In this document: piece after piece, positions 32,700-40,958 of the stretch
How the letters are laid out: every line of letters starts with the position of its first letter
Position numbering within the stretch: position 1 is the first letter of the stretch
NCBI GenBank assembly: GCA_965221735.1
Contig: OZ244910.1
Coordinates: forward strand, 1,984,001 to 2,048,000
Source of the DNA: UBA2991 sp965221735
GTDB lineage: Bacteria; Chloroflexota; Dehalococcoidia; Tepidiformales; Tepidiformaceae
DNA: 64,000 nt
Direction: 5' to 3'
Position numbers and translations under genes: made by a program
The notes under the pieces: model-generated
What the model saw: the letters and a program-made list of their open reading frames with translations, nothing else
Told to the model about the DNA's origin: nothing
The model's database searches: none

Positions 32700-34064
32700 A
32701 TGACGACAGCCTTCCTGGCAGAGTCCATGCGCGCCCACGGCTACCGCGTGATCGAGGGGCCGACCGCGCCGATCTCGGGCGGCGCGGCAGACTCGCGCCT
32801 GACGGAGCCCGGCGACCTGTTCGCCGCCTTCCGGGGCGAGCGGCTCGACGGCAACGACTTCGTCGACGAGGCGCTGGAGCGGGGCGCTCCGGCGGCCGTC
32901 TGCGAGCGCGCTCCAGGGGGCGACTGGCGCGACCGCACGGTCGCGGTCGTCGGCGACACGCGCACGGCGATGGCGGAGCTGGCGCGCGACTGGCTGCGGA
33001 CCTGCGACGTTCGCGTCGCCGGAATCACGGGTACGGTCGGGAAAACGACGGCGAAGGAGCTGACGGCGGCGGCCCTGGACTCCCGGTTCGCCACGCACCA
33101 CAGCCCCGGCAACCTGAATTCGCGCGAGGGGCTGCCCCTCGCCCTGATGAGCCTGCGCCGCGCCCACGAGGTCTCGGTGCTGGAGATGGCGATGGACAGC
33201 GAAGGCGAGATCGCCGAGCTGTGCGCCATCGCCGAGCCTTCGGTCGGCGCCGTCCTCAACATCGGCGCCACGCACCTGGAGAAGCTCGGCAGCATGGAAG
33301 CGATTGAGCGGGAGAAGCTCTCGCTGGCCCGCTCGCTGCCGCACGACGGCACGGCAGTCGTCAACGTCGACGACGAGCGCATCGCGCCGGTCGTGGACAA
33401 GCTGCAGTGCGAGGTCATCGGATTCGGCGCGGGCGAGGCGGCGCGCCTCCGGCGTGGCGACGTGCGCGACCTCGGGCTGGAGGGCTCAGCGTTTCGCGTT
33501 TCGTGCGACGGCGACGAGGCGGACGTGCGGCTGCACGTCCCCGGAGCGCACCTCGCACAGGGAGCGCTGGCGGCGATCGGCATCCAGCTCGCGCTCGGGG
33601 TGGAGCTTGAGGCGGCGGCGGCGGCGGTCAGCGGAGCCGAGATCGACGGGCGGCTGCGGGTGCGGCACAGCGCCGGCGGCGCGCGCATCCTCGACGACAC
33701 GTACAACGCCAGCCCAGCCTCGGTCGCGGGAGCGCTGGAACTGCTGCGTGGCCTGGGCGGGCGGCGCATCGCCCTGCTCGGCGAGATGGCCGAGCTCGGC
33801 GACCGGTCGGAGCCGGAGCACCGTCGCATCGGCGCCATCGCGGCCCGGTGCTGCGATGTGCTCGTGGCGGCCGGGGAACCCTGCCGCCTGGCCGTCGAGG
33901 CGGCGCGGGCGAACGGCCTGGCCGAGAGCCACTGGTTCGAAACGAAGGACGAGGCAGCGGCGTTCACAGCGGCCCTGCTGAACGAGGGCGACCACGTGCT
34001 CGTGAAGGCATCGCGGGGGCAGGCGTTCGAAGAGCTACTCCCCGTGCTGGAGGGCCGGACATGA
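32700..34064 (+). CDS. murF: UDP-N-acetylmuramoyl-tripeptide--D-alanyl-D-alanine ligase MurF
   Basis: 454 residues from the ATG at 32700 (AGGTGA five bases before); a GTG at 32691 overlapping the previous stop is equally possible. It adds D-Ala-D-Ala to the muropeptide precursor. An N-terminal domain with DSRLTEPGDLFAAFRGERLD is followed by the ATP loop VAGITGTVGKTTAKELTA near 105, HHSPGNLNSREGLPLALM, and the C-terminal domain with ILDDTYNASPASVAGALELL. The carbamoyl-Lys and substrate segments fit the Mur ligase fold. No murE precedes it, which is unusual for a dcw cluster. Confidence 0.95.
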   Translation: MTTAFLAESMRAHGYRVIEGPTAPISGGAADSRLTEPGDLFAAFRGERLDGNDFVDEALERGAPAAVCERAPGGDWRDRTVAVVGDTRTAMAELARDWLRTCDVRVAGITGTVGKTTAKELTAAALDSRFATHHSPGNLNSREGLPLALMSLRRAHEVSVLEMAMDSEGEIAELCAIAEPSVGAVLNIGATHLEKLGSMEAIEREKLSLARSLPHDGTAVVNVDDERIAPVVDKLQCEVIGFGAGEAARLRRGDVRDLGLEGSAFRVSCDGDEADVRLHVPGAHLAQGALAAIGIQLALGVELEAAAAAVSGAEIDGRLRVRHSAGGARILDDTYNASPASVAGALELLRGLGGRRIALLGEMAELGDRSEPEHRRIGAIAARCCDVLVAAGEPCRLAVEAARANGLAESHWFETKDEAAAFTAALLNEGDHVLVKASRGQAFEELLPVLEGRT

Positions 34065-35035
34065 TTCGCGCACTGCTCTCCGGCGGCATCAGCTTCGCGC
34101 TCACGGTCGGGCTGGGTTGGCCGATCGTCCAGTACCTGCGCGCCCAGCGGGCCGGGAAGGCGATCAGCGAGGACCAGCCCGCCTCCCACCAGTCGAAGGC
34201 GGGAACGCCCACCTTCGGCGGCTTCATCATCTGGGTGCCGACGCTGATCGTGACGGCGATCGCCATCGACTGGCTCGACCACCGCTCGATCCTGCTCCCC
34301 CTCGGGATGATCGCGGCGACGGGCGCCATCGGCTTCATCGACGACCTGGGGACGCTGCAGGACCGCGTCGGGTTCCGGGGCGGGCTGCCCTGGCGGCTGA
34401 AGATCACGCTGCTGACGCTGCTCGCCGTCGGCGCCGCCTGGGTGCTGTACGGCGAGCTCGACGTCGAGTCGGTGAACGTGCCGTGGGCGGGGAGCTATGC
34501 GCTCGGTCCGGCGTACATGGCCATCGCGGTCATCACCATCGTGGCGACAACCAGCTCGGTCGCCGTGACGGACGGGCTCGACACGCTGGCGGGCGGTACG
34601 ACGCTGTTCGCGTTCATCGCCTACGGGGTGATCGCGTTCGTGCAGGGCCAGGACTTCGTGGCCACGTTCTCCTTCATCATCGCGGGCGCCAACCTCGGGT
34701 TCCTCTGGTACAACGCCCACCCCGCGAGGGTGTTCATGGGCGACACGGGCGCGCTCGCGCTGGGCTCCAGCCTCGCAATCGTCGCGCTCATGACGGGCCA
34801 CTGGCTGCTGCTGCCGCTGATCGGGCTCGTGTTCGTGGCGAACGCGGTCAGCAACCTCCTCCAGATCGGCTACTACCGGCTGAGCGGGGGCAAGCGCATC
34901 TTCCGGCGCGCGCCCCTCCACCACCACTTCGAGGAGCTGGGCTGGCCGGAGACGCAGATCGTGACCCGCTTCTGGGTCGTCGGAATCGTGGCCGCGATGG
35001 TCGGCGTCGCGCTCGCGCTGGCGGTACCGGAGTGA
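34061..35035 (+). CDS. mraY: Phospho-N-acetylmuramoyl-pentapeptide-transferase MraY
   Basis: 324 residues from an ATG that overlaps the murF stop. A polytopic membrane enzyme that makes lipid I on undecaprenyl phosphate. Conserved cytoplasmic loops are visible: SHQSKAGTPTFGGFIIW near residue 45, AATGAIGFIDDLGTL near 85 (first Asp pair), ATTSSVAVTDGLDTLAGGTT near 165, LGFLWYNAHPARVFMGDTG near 213 (catalytic Asp and metal site), and RRAPLHHHFEELGWPE near 287 (the HHH loop). About ten hydrophobic helices alternate with these loops. All key residues are present. Confidence 0.97.
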   Translation: MIRALLSGGISFALTVGLGWPIVQYLRAQRAGKAISEDQPASHQSKAGTPTFGGFIIWVPTLIVTAIAIDWLDHRSILLPLGMIAATGAIGFIDDLGTLQDRVGFRGGLPWRLKITLLTLLAVGAAWVLYGELDVESVNVPWAGSYALGPAYMAIAVITIVATTSSVAVTDGLDTLAGGTTLFAFIAYGVIAFVQGQDFVATFSFIIAGANLGFLWYNAHPARVFMGDTGALALGSSLAIVALMTGHWLLLPLIGLVFVANAVSNLLQIGYYRLSGGKRIFRRAPLHHHFEELGWPETQIVTRFWVVGIVAAMVGVALALAVPE

Positions 35036-35037
35036 CG

Positions 35038-36435
35038 ATGATGGTGGAACGCCGAACCGCAGCCGAACTCCCGGAGATCGCGGGCGCTCGCGCGCTCGTC
35101 TACTCGCTCGGGATCGAAGGGCGCGACCTCGCGCGCTGGCTGCTGGGGCGCGGCGCCTCCGTGACCATGGCGGACAGCCGCAGCGCCGAGCAGCTCGAAG
35201 CGGCGGGAGCCAGACCCCCGGAGGGCGTGGAGCGCACGGTTCACGGCGAACTGCTCGACCCGGAAGGGTTCGACCTGCTCGCGGTCTCGCAATCGGTGCT
35301 GCGCGGCGACCCCAACGTGGTCCGCGCACGGGAACTCGGGATCCCGGTGGTGTCGCAGCTGGCGCTCGCGTTGCGGCTGTGCCGGGGGCGGGTCATCGGG
35401 ATCACGGGGTCGAGCGGCAAGTCGACGACGACCGCCCTCGCTGGCGAGATGGCAGGGCGCGCCGGCATCGAGCACCTCGTGGGGGGGAACCTCGGCGGGT
35501 CGCTGCTCGATCGCATCGAAGAGGTACCCGAAACGGCGAGTGTCATCCTCGAGATGAGCCACACCCAGTTGCAGTACACGGACCGATCGCCCGCGATCGC
35601 GGCGGTAACGAACGTCACGCCGAACCACCTCGACCAGTTCAGCTGGCCCGAGTACGTCGATCTGAAACGCAGCATCCTGCGCTACCAGGATGCGGACGGG
35701 CTCGCGATCCTGAACGCAGACGACGAGACGAGCCGCGAGCTTCGCGGCGACGTGCGGGGCGGTCTCGCCGAGGTCTCGCTCGCGGGACCGGTTGCGGGCG
35801 ACGGAGCGTGGCTGGACGGCGAGGCGATCGTGTCGCGCCAGGGAGGCGCGACCGAGACGGTCGCCGGCACGGCCGATCTGCGCATGCGCGGCCGCCACAA
35901 CGTGGCGAACGCGGTCATGGCGACCGCCATCGCGAAGGCGATGGGCCTCGCCGGCGAGGCCATCGCAGACGCGCTCGGGAGCTTCCCGGGTCTGCCGCAT
36001 CGCCTGCAGGCGGTGGGGCGGGCGCATGGGGCGGTCTGGATCAACGACAGTATCGCGACATCCCCGGAACGCACGCTGGCGGCGCTGGAGGCCATCTCCG
36101 AGCCGGCGATCCTGTTGCTGGGCGGGCGCGAGAAGGCGCTGCCGCTCGACAAGCTGCGCGCCGCCGCCGCCGAGCGCTGCCGGGCCGTCATCTGCTTCGG
36201 GGAGGCGGCTACGCCATTCGCCCAGGCGATGGCGGGCGCGGTCGACACGGTCGTGCGGGTGGAGACGCTCGAGGAGGCAGTCGGCGCCGCCGCCGCCACC
36301 GCGCGCGAGGGCGACGCCGTTCTGCTCTCGCCGGCGGGCACGAGCTTCGACGCCTACCCGCGCTTCGAGGCGCGGGGCGAGGCGTTCGCGGCGCTCGTGG
36401 CCGCACTCGAGGGATTCGAGGAGGCGCCGTCATAG
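35038..36435 (+). CDS. murD: UDP-N-acetylmuramoylalanine--D-glutamate ligase MurD
   Basis: 465 residues from the ATG at 35038 (GGAG five bases before); a GTG at 35032 overlapping the mraY stop is an alternative. It adds D-Glu to UDP-MurNAc-L-Ala. The Rossmann-like N-domain ALVYSLGIEGRDLARWLLGRG is followed by ATP loop GRVIGITGSSGKSTTTALAGE near 120, ILEMSHTQLQYTDRSPA, NVTPNHLDQFSWPEY near 198, GRHNVANAVMATAIAKAMG, and the C-domain opening WINDSIATSPERTLAALEAI. Its final bases ATAG overlap the beginning of ftsW in the same style as the other ATGA joins. Confidence 0.95.
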   Translation: MMVERRTAAELPEIAGARALVYSLGIEGRDLARWLLGRGASVTMADSRSAEQLEAAGARPPEGVERTVHGELLDPEGFDLLAVSQSVLRGDPNVVRARELGIPVVSQLALALRLCRGRVIGITGSSGKSTTTALAGEMAGRAGIEHLVGGNLGGSLLDRIEEVPETASVILEMSHTQLQYTDRSPAIAAVTNVTPNHLDQFSWPEYVDLKRSILRYQDADGLAILNADDETSRELRGDVRGGLAEVSLAGPVAGDGAWLDGEAIVSRQGGATETVAGTADLRMRGRHNVANAVMATAIAKAMGLAGEAIADALGSFPGLPHRLQAVGRAHGAVWINDSIATSPERTLAALEAISEPAILLLGGREKALPLDKLRAAAAERCRAVICFGEAATPFAQAMAGAVDTVVRVETLEEAVGAAAATAREGDAVLLSPAGTSFDAYPRFEARGEAFAALVAALEGFEEAPS

Positions 36436-37607
36436 CCATCACGTCGAGCCGCCGCTGGCCCGCACGGGGCCCCGACTACACGCTGCTGGCGCTGATCGCG
36501 GTGCTCACGATCACGGGCCTCGTGGCCGTCTACAGCGCGAGCTTCGTGATCGGACTCGCGCAGTTCTCCAACTCGGACCACTTCATCATCAGGCAGGCCA
36601 TGTGGGCGGTGCTGGGGGGAGCACTGCTGGTAGTCGCGATGCGCTTCGACTACCACGTGCTCAGGCGGCTGGCGGTGCCAATCATGGCGCTCACGCTGAT
36701 GCTCCTGACGTTCACGCTCATCGTGGGGACGGAGGCAGGGGGCGCGCAGCGCTGGCTCACGTTCGGCGGCTTCAGCCTGCAGCCGGCGGAGTTCACAAAG
36801 CTCAGCGTCATCATCTACCTGGCGGCGTGGCTGAACTCGCGCGGCGACAACCTGCGCAGCTTCGAGCACGGCCTGCTGCCCTTCATCGTCATCATCAGCG
36901 CGATCGGGCTGCTGCTCATGCTCCAGCCCGACCTCGGCACGACCGGCATCATCCTCGCCATCACGGTGACGATGTTCTGGGCGGCGGGAGCGACCTTCCT
37001 GCAGATGAGCGCCCTGCTGCTCTCGGGCGGTATCGCGGTGGTGGCGCTGGCGCTCATCGAGGGCTACCGGCTCGACCGCTTCTCCGCGTTCGTGAGCGCC
37101 GAGTCCGACCCGCTGGGGAGCGGCTTCCAGACGCTGCAGTCGCTGATCGCGCTCGGCAACGGCGGCCCCACCGGGCTGGGTCTGGGCGCGAGCCGGGGCA
37201 AGTTCTTCTATGTGCCCGAGAGCCACACCGACGGCATCTTCGCCATCCTCGGCGAGGAACTGGGGCTGGTGGCGACGAGCGCGGTCGTGATCCTGTTCGT
37301 GACGCTGATGCTGAAGGGCTACCAGATCGCGCGGCGGGCCCCGGACCAGTTCGGATTCCTGCTGGCAACCGGCATCACGACGTGGATCGTCGTGCAGGCG
37401 TTCGTGAACATCGGCGGCATCACTCGGGTGATCCCCCTGACGGGCGTGCCCCTGCCCTTCCTCAGCTACGGCGGCAGCGCGCTGGCGGCGGTGCTCCTGG
37501 CAGCGGGCGTGCTTGCGAGCATCTCTCGCTTCACCGGAGAACGCGAAGCCGCCCGCGAACGCGCGGGAACCGGCGCCGAGCCCTCCGAAGGGAGGGACGC
37601 GTCATGA
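36432..37607 (+). CDS. ftsW: FtsW-type lipid II polymerase, non-canonical start
   Basis: 391 residues if read from ATA at 36432. About ten membrane helices: the first is YTLLALIAVLTITGLVAVYS. SEDS hallmarks are GAQRWLTFGGFSLQPAEFTK near 115, FSAFVSAESDPLGSGFQTLQ near 220, the loop FFYVPESHTDGIFAILGEE near 262, and PLTGVPLPFLSYGGSAL near 338. No ATG, GTG or TTG occurs in frame for more than 250 bases upstream. The next in-frame GTG (36501) would cut helix one. GAGGAGG lies just before ATA with good spacing, and ATAG overlaps the murD stop. So the gene product is clear, the start is not. Confidence 0.9.
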   Translation: MAITSSRRWPARGPDYTLLALIAVLTITGLVAVYSASFVIGLAQFSNSDHFIIRQAMWAVLGGALLVVAMRFDYHVLRRLAVPIMALTLMLLTFTLIVGTEAGGAQRWLTFGGFSLQPAEFTKLSVIIYLAAWLNSRGDNLRSFEHGLLPFIVIISAIGLLLMLQPDLGTTGIILAITVTMFWAAGATFLQMSALLLSGGIAVVALALIEGYRLDRFSAFVSAESDPLGSGFQTLQSLIALGNGGPTGLGLGASRGKFFYVPESHTDGIFAILGEELGLVATSAVVILFVTLMLKGYQIARRAPDQFGFLLATGITTWIVVQAFVNIGGITRVIPLTGVPLPFLSYGGSALAAVLLAAGVLASISRFTGEREAARERAGTGAEPSEGRDAS

Positions 37608-38689
37608 GAATCGCGCTGGCGGCCGGCGGCACGGCGGGTCACATCTTCCCGGCCCTGGCGACGCTTGGGGCGCTGCGCGCCACGGGCGATCCCGTGGAGG
37701 CGCGCTTCTTCGGGCCGGACAACCGGGGCGAGCGCGCACTCGTGCAGGGCCACGACGTGCCCTTCGAGACGGTTCCGGCGGCGCCCCTGCGCGGGCGCTC
37801 GCCGCTGGCGCTGGCGCGCGGGCTCGCGCGGACGGCCTTGGGCGTGGCGACTGCGCTCCGGTCGCTGCGGCGCTTCCGTCCGAACGTGATGCTGAGCACC
37901 GGCGGCTACGGCAGCTTCCCGCCGAGCGTGGCCGCACGAATGCTGCGGCTGCCGCTGGTCGTGTTCCTCCCGGACGTGGAGCCGGGGCTGGCCGTGCGAG
38001 CGGAGAGCCGCCTCGCCACGCTGATCGCGGCCGCCACGGAGGCAGCGCTTCCCCGCCTGCCCGCCGGGAAGACGGTCGTGAGCGGCTATCCCGTGCGCGA
38101 CGCCTTCGCCACGGCGCGCGAGGACGCCCGCGAGGCGCTCGGATGGAGCACCGACGAGCGGGTGCTGCTCGTGGCGGGGGCGACGCAGGGGGCGCAGGCG
38201 ATCAATCGCGCGGTCTGGCGGGCGCTACCGCGGCTGTGCGAGGCAGCGCGGGTTGTGCATGTCACGGGGCCCGCCGCCTCGGGCGAGGCGGAGTCCGAGC
38301 GAAGGGCTCTAGCGGAGTCGCTGCGCGCGCGGTACGAGCCGGCGCCGTTCCGCGAGGACCTGCCGGCGCTGATGGTGGCGGCCGACCTTGCGGTGATGCG
38401 CGCGGGCGCGAGCACGCTCGGCGAACTGCCGGCGGCGGCGCTGCCGGCGATCCTCGTGCCGGGGACATTCGCGGGCGGGCACCAGCGCGAGAACGCGCGC
38501 TGGCTGGCCGGGCACGGGGCGGCGGTCGTGCTGGAGGAAGCGGATCTCGCGAAGCTCGAAGGGCATGTACTCGACCTGCTGCTCGACGACCAGCGGCGAG
38601 GCGCGATGGCGCAGGCGGCGCGGTCGGCGGGGCACGCGGACGGGGCGGAGCGGCTGGCGGCCATCCTGCGGGAGGTGGCGGCGCAATGA
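37604..38689 (+). CDS. murG: UDP-N-acetylglucosamine transferase MurG (lipid II synthase)
   Basis: 361 residues; the ATG follows GGGAGGG and overlaps the ftsW stop. It adds GlcNAc to lipid I on the cytoplasmic membrane face. RIALAAGGTAGHIFPALATL is the N-terminal glycine-rich loop, and VMLSTGGYGSFPPSVAAR near residue 92 is the acceptor region. The C-terminal half shows VLLVAGATQGAQAINRAV near 188, AADLAVMRAGASTLGELPA near 262 (donor sugar loop), and FAGGHQRENARWLAGHGAAV near 287. One known membrane-binding hydrophobic patch precedes the second domain. Typical in length. Confidence 0.95.
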   Translation: MRIALAAGGTAGHIFPALATLGALRATGDPVEARFFGPDNRGERALVQGHDVPFETVPAAPLRGRSPLALARGLARTALGVATALRSLRRFRPNVMLSTGGYGSFPPSVAARMLRLPLVVFLPDVEPGLAVRAESRLATLIAAATEAALPRLPAGKTVVSGYPVRDAFATAREDAREALGWSTDERVLLVAGATQGAQAINRAVWRALPRLCEAARVVHVTGPAASGEAESERRALAESLRARYEPAPFREDLPALMVAADLAVMRAGASTLGELPAAALPAILVPGTFAGGHQRENARWLAGHGAAVVLEEADLAKLEGHVLDLLLDDQRRGAMAQAARSAGHADGAERLAAILREVAAQ

Positions 38690-40053
38690 CCGAGATTCGC
38701 GGACCTGTCCACATCGTGGGAATCGGCGGGATGCACATGTCGGCCATCGCACTGCTGCTGCACGAGCGCGGCGAGCGCGTGCAGGGCAGCGACCTCGAGG
38801 CTTCGGACCTCACGAGGAACCTCGAGGCAATGGGCGTGACGGTCTTTCCCGAGCACGCAGCCGGGAACCTGGGCGAGGCACAGTGCGTCGTCGCGACGGC
38901 GGCGGTCGGGGAGGACAACCCGGAGATCGCGGAAGCGCGGCGGCGCGGCCTGCCGGTGCTGGGGCGGCCCGAGGTCGTCGCATCGCTGATGGAGGGGAAG
39001 CGCGTGATCGCGGTGGCAGGGTCGCACGGCAAGACGACGACGAGCAGCCTGATCGCGTTCATCCTGAGCCGGGCGGGGCGGCAGCCGATGTACCTGATCG
39101 GGGGCGAGAGCCGCGACCTCGGGGGAAACGCGTCCTGGGGCGGCGGCGACATCTGCGTGGTGGAGGCGGACGAGTACCAGCGCGCCTTCCACGCCTACGA
39201 CCCCGACGTGGCCGTTATCACGAACATCGACGCCGACCACCTCGACCTGTACGGCACGCCGGAGGCCTACGAGGAGGCGTTCCTGACGTTCGCGCGGCGC
39301 CTGCGCGAAGGCGGGCGGCTGGTGGCCGGGGGCGGAAACGCCGGATCGAGGCGCGTGGCGGAAGCGGTGGCCGAGGAGGCCGCCGTCGAGACCTACGGAC
39401 TCGGCGACGACTGCACGTGGCAGGCCACGAACGTCGCGCTCGGCGAGACGGGCGCGACCTTCACCGTGAAGCGCCGGGGGGAAACCCTCGGCGAGCTGAC
39501 AATCGCGCTCCCGGGGGAGTACGCGGTCGAGAACACGCTGGCGGCGGCGGCGGTTTGCCTCGGGGAGGGCACACCGTTCGCCACCGTCCGCGACGCGGCC
39601 GCGTGCTTCCAGGGCGCGAAGCGGCGCTTCGAGCGCGTCGGCGAGGCCGGGGGCGTGCTCGTCATCGACGAGTACGCCCACCATCCGAGCGAGGTGCGCG
39701 CCGTGCTCGGCGCGGCGCGCACGCGCTTCCCCGGGCGGCGGCTGATCGGCATCCATCAGCCGCACACGTACAGCCGCATCGCCTACCTGTGGGAAGCGTG
39801 GCTGGGGTGCTGGGATGGGCTCGACGAGCTTGTCATCCTCGAGACCTACGCCGCCCGCGAGGCGCCCCTGGAGGGGCGCTCGGCGGCGGACCTGGCGCGG
39901 AACATCGCACGGCCGGCCGCTTCGTACGCGCCCGACTTCGCGGCGGCGGTCGAGCAGGCTGCGGCGCTCGCGCAGCCAGGCGACGTGGTCATGACGATCG
40001 GCGCGGGGAGTGTTACCGAGGTCGGGCCGCTGCTGCTGGAGGCGCTGTCATGA
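38686..40053 (+). CDS. murC: UDP-N-acetylmuramate--L-alanine ligase MurC
   Basis: 455 residues; ATG overlaps the murG stop. It starts the stem peptide by adding L-Ala. PVHIVGIGGMHMSAIALLL is the Rossmann loop, AVAGSHGKTTTSSLIAFIL near 108 the ATP loop, and VVEADEYQRAFHAYDPDVAV near 160 the metal-binding Glu/Asp region. ITNIDADHLDLYGTPEAYEE and the C-domain VIDEYAHHPSEVRAVLGAAR near 325 complete the ligase fold. The DEYAHHP motif is the standard MurC signature. A fused Mpl-like alternative can be excluded because the protein keeps the biosynthetic MurC length and position. Confidence 0.94.
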   Translation: MTEIRGPVHIVGIGGMHMSAIALLLHERGERVQGSDLEASDLTRNLEAMGVTVFPEHAAGNLGEAQCVVATAAVGEDNPEIAEARRRGLPVLGRPEVVASLMEGKRVIAVAGSHGKTTTSSLIAFILSRAGRQPMYLIGGESRDLGGNASWGGGDICVVEADEYQRAFHAYDPDVAVITNIDADHLDLYGTPEAYEEAFLTFARRLREGGRLVAGGGNAGSRRVAEAVAEEAAVETYGLGDDCTWQATNVALGETGATFTVKRRGETLGELTIALPGEYAVENTLAAAAVCLGEGTPFATVRDAAACFQGAKRRFERVGEAGGVLVIDEYAHHPSEVRAVLGAARTRFPGRRLIGIHQPHTYSRIAYLWEAWLGCWDGLDELVILETYAAREAPLEGRSAADLARNIARPAASYAPDFAAAVEQAAALAQPGDVVMTIGAGSVTEVGPLLLEALS

Positions 40054-40958
40054 CGGCGCTCGACCAGCTGGCGACGAGGCTCGAGACGGTGGGCGAGGTG
40101 CGTCGCGACGAGGAGATGTCGCGTCACACGACCTTCGGGGTCGGCGGGCCGGCGGACATCTACGTGACCGTGCGCAGCGCCGACGCGCTCGCGCAGGCGG
40201 CGCGCATGACGGCGGATGCCGGCGCGGGGCCGTTCGTGCTCGGCAGCGGGAGCAACATCGTGGTCGCTGACGGAGGCATCCGCGGCGTCGTGATCGACAA
40301 CCGGGCGCGCGAGGAAGAGCACGACGGCCTGCGCGTGCGCGTCGGGAGCGGGGCGAGCTTCGCGGGCTTCGCGCGGAAGATGTGCCGCGCGGGAGTGGCG
40401 GGGCTGGCCTGGGCCGTGGGCATCCCCGGAACGCTGGGCGGCGCCGTCGTCTACAACGCGGGGGCGTACGGCGGCTGCCTCGCCGACGTGCTCACGCGCG
40501 TGCGGCTGCTCGACCCCTCCGGGGACGACGCCTGGTGGACGGCGGAAGAGTTGCACCTGACCTACCGGGGCAGCGCCTTCACACGGGGCACGCTCGCAGG
40601 GCGCGCGGTGCTCGAAGCGGAACTCTCGCTGAGCGCGGGCGATGCCGACGCGCTGCTGGCGGAGGCAGGCGGTTATGACCAGCGCCGGCTGACGGGACAG
40701 CCGCGAGGCCGGAACGCCGGTTCGATGTTCACGAATCCTCCCGAGAGTCCCGCCTGGAAGCTGATCGACTCGGTGGGGCTGCGCGGGGAGCGGCGGGGCG
40801 ACGCCGCCATCAGCGAGCAGCACACCAACTTCTTCGTGAACCTCGGGCAGGCGAGGGCGAGCGATGTGCTCTGGCTCGTCGAAGAGGCGGAACGACGCGT
40901 GCTCGAAACGCACGGCATCCAGCTCCGGCGCGAAGTCGGCTTCGTGGGGGCGTGGTGA
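40050..40958 (+). CDS. murB: UDP-N-acetylenolpyruvoylglucosamine reductase MurB
   Basis: 302 residues; ATG overlaps the murC stop. It reduces enolpyruvyl-UDP-GlcNAc using NADPH. The FAD-binding half has SRHTTFGVGGPADIYV near residue 28 and FVLGSGSNIVVADGGIRGVV near 65. AVGIPGTLGGAVVYNAGAYG near 128 is the second FAD segment. The proton-donor Ser lies in NAGSMFTNPPESPAWKLI near 225, and the C-terminal segments AISEQHTNFFVNLGQA and GIQLRREVGFVG hold the catalytic Glu region. It matches type II MurB (short) from its size and lack of the extra Tyr loop. Confidence 0.94.
   Translation: MTALDQLATRLETVGEVRRDEEMSRHTTFGVGGPADIYVTVRSADALAQAARMTADAGAGPFVLGSGSNIVVADGGIRGVVIDNRAREEEHDGLRVRVGSGASFAGFARKMCRAGVAGLAWAVGIPGTLGGAVVYNAGAYGGCLADVLTRVRLLDPSGDDAWWTAEELHLTYRGSAFTRGTLAGRAVLEAELSLSAGDADALLAEAGGYDQRRLTGQPRGRNAGSMFTNPPESPAWKLIDSVGLRGERRGDAAISEQHTNFFVNLGQARASDVLWLVEEAERRVLETHGIQLRREVGFVGAW

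Noticed and set aside
32741..35329. An 862-residue minus-strand open frame across murF and mraY
   Set aside because: Low-complexity Arg/Ser/Pro translation opposite conserved cell-wall genes; no start or ribosome site fits.
30489..40073. Similar first residues (MTALDQ) in the FtsL-like protein and MurB
   Set aside because: Only six residues match and the rest of the proteins are unrelated; coincidence with shared codon bias.
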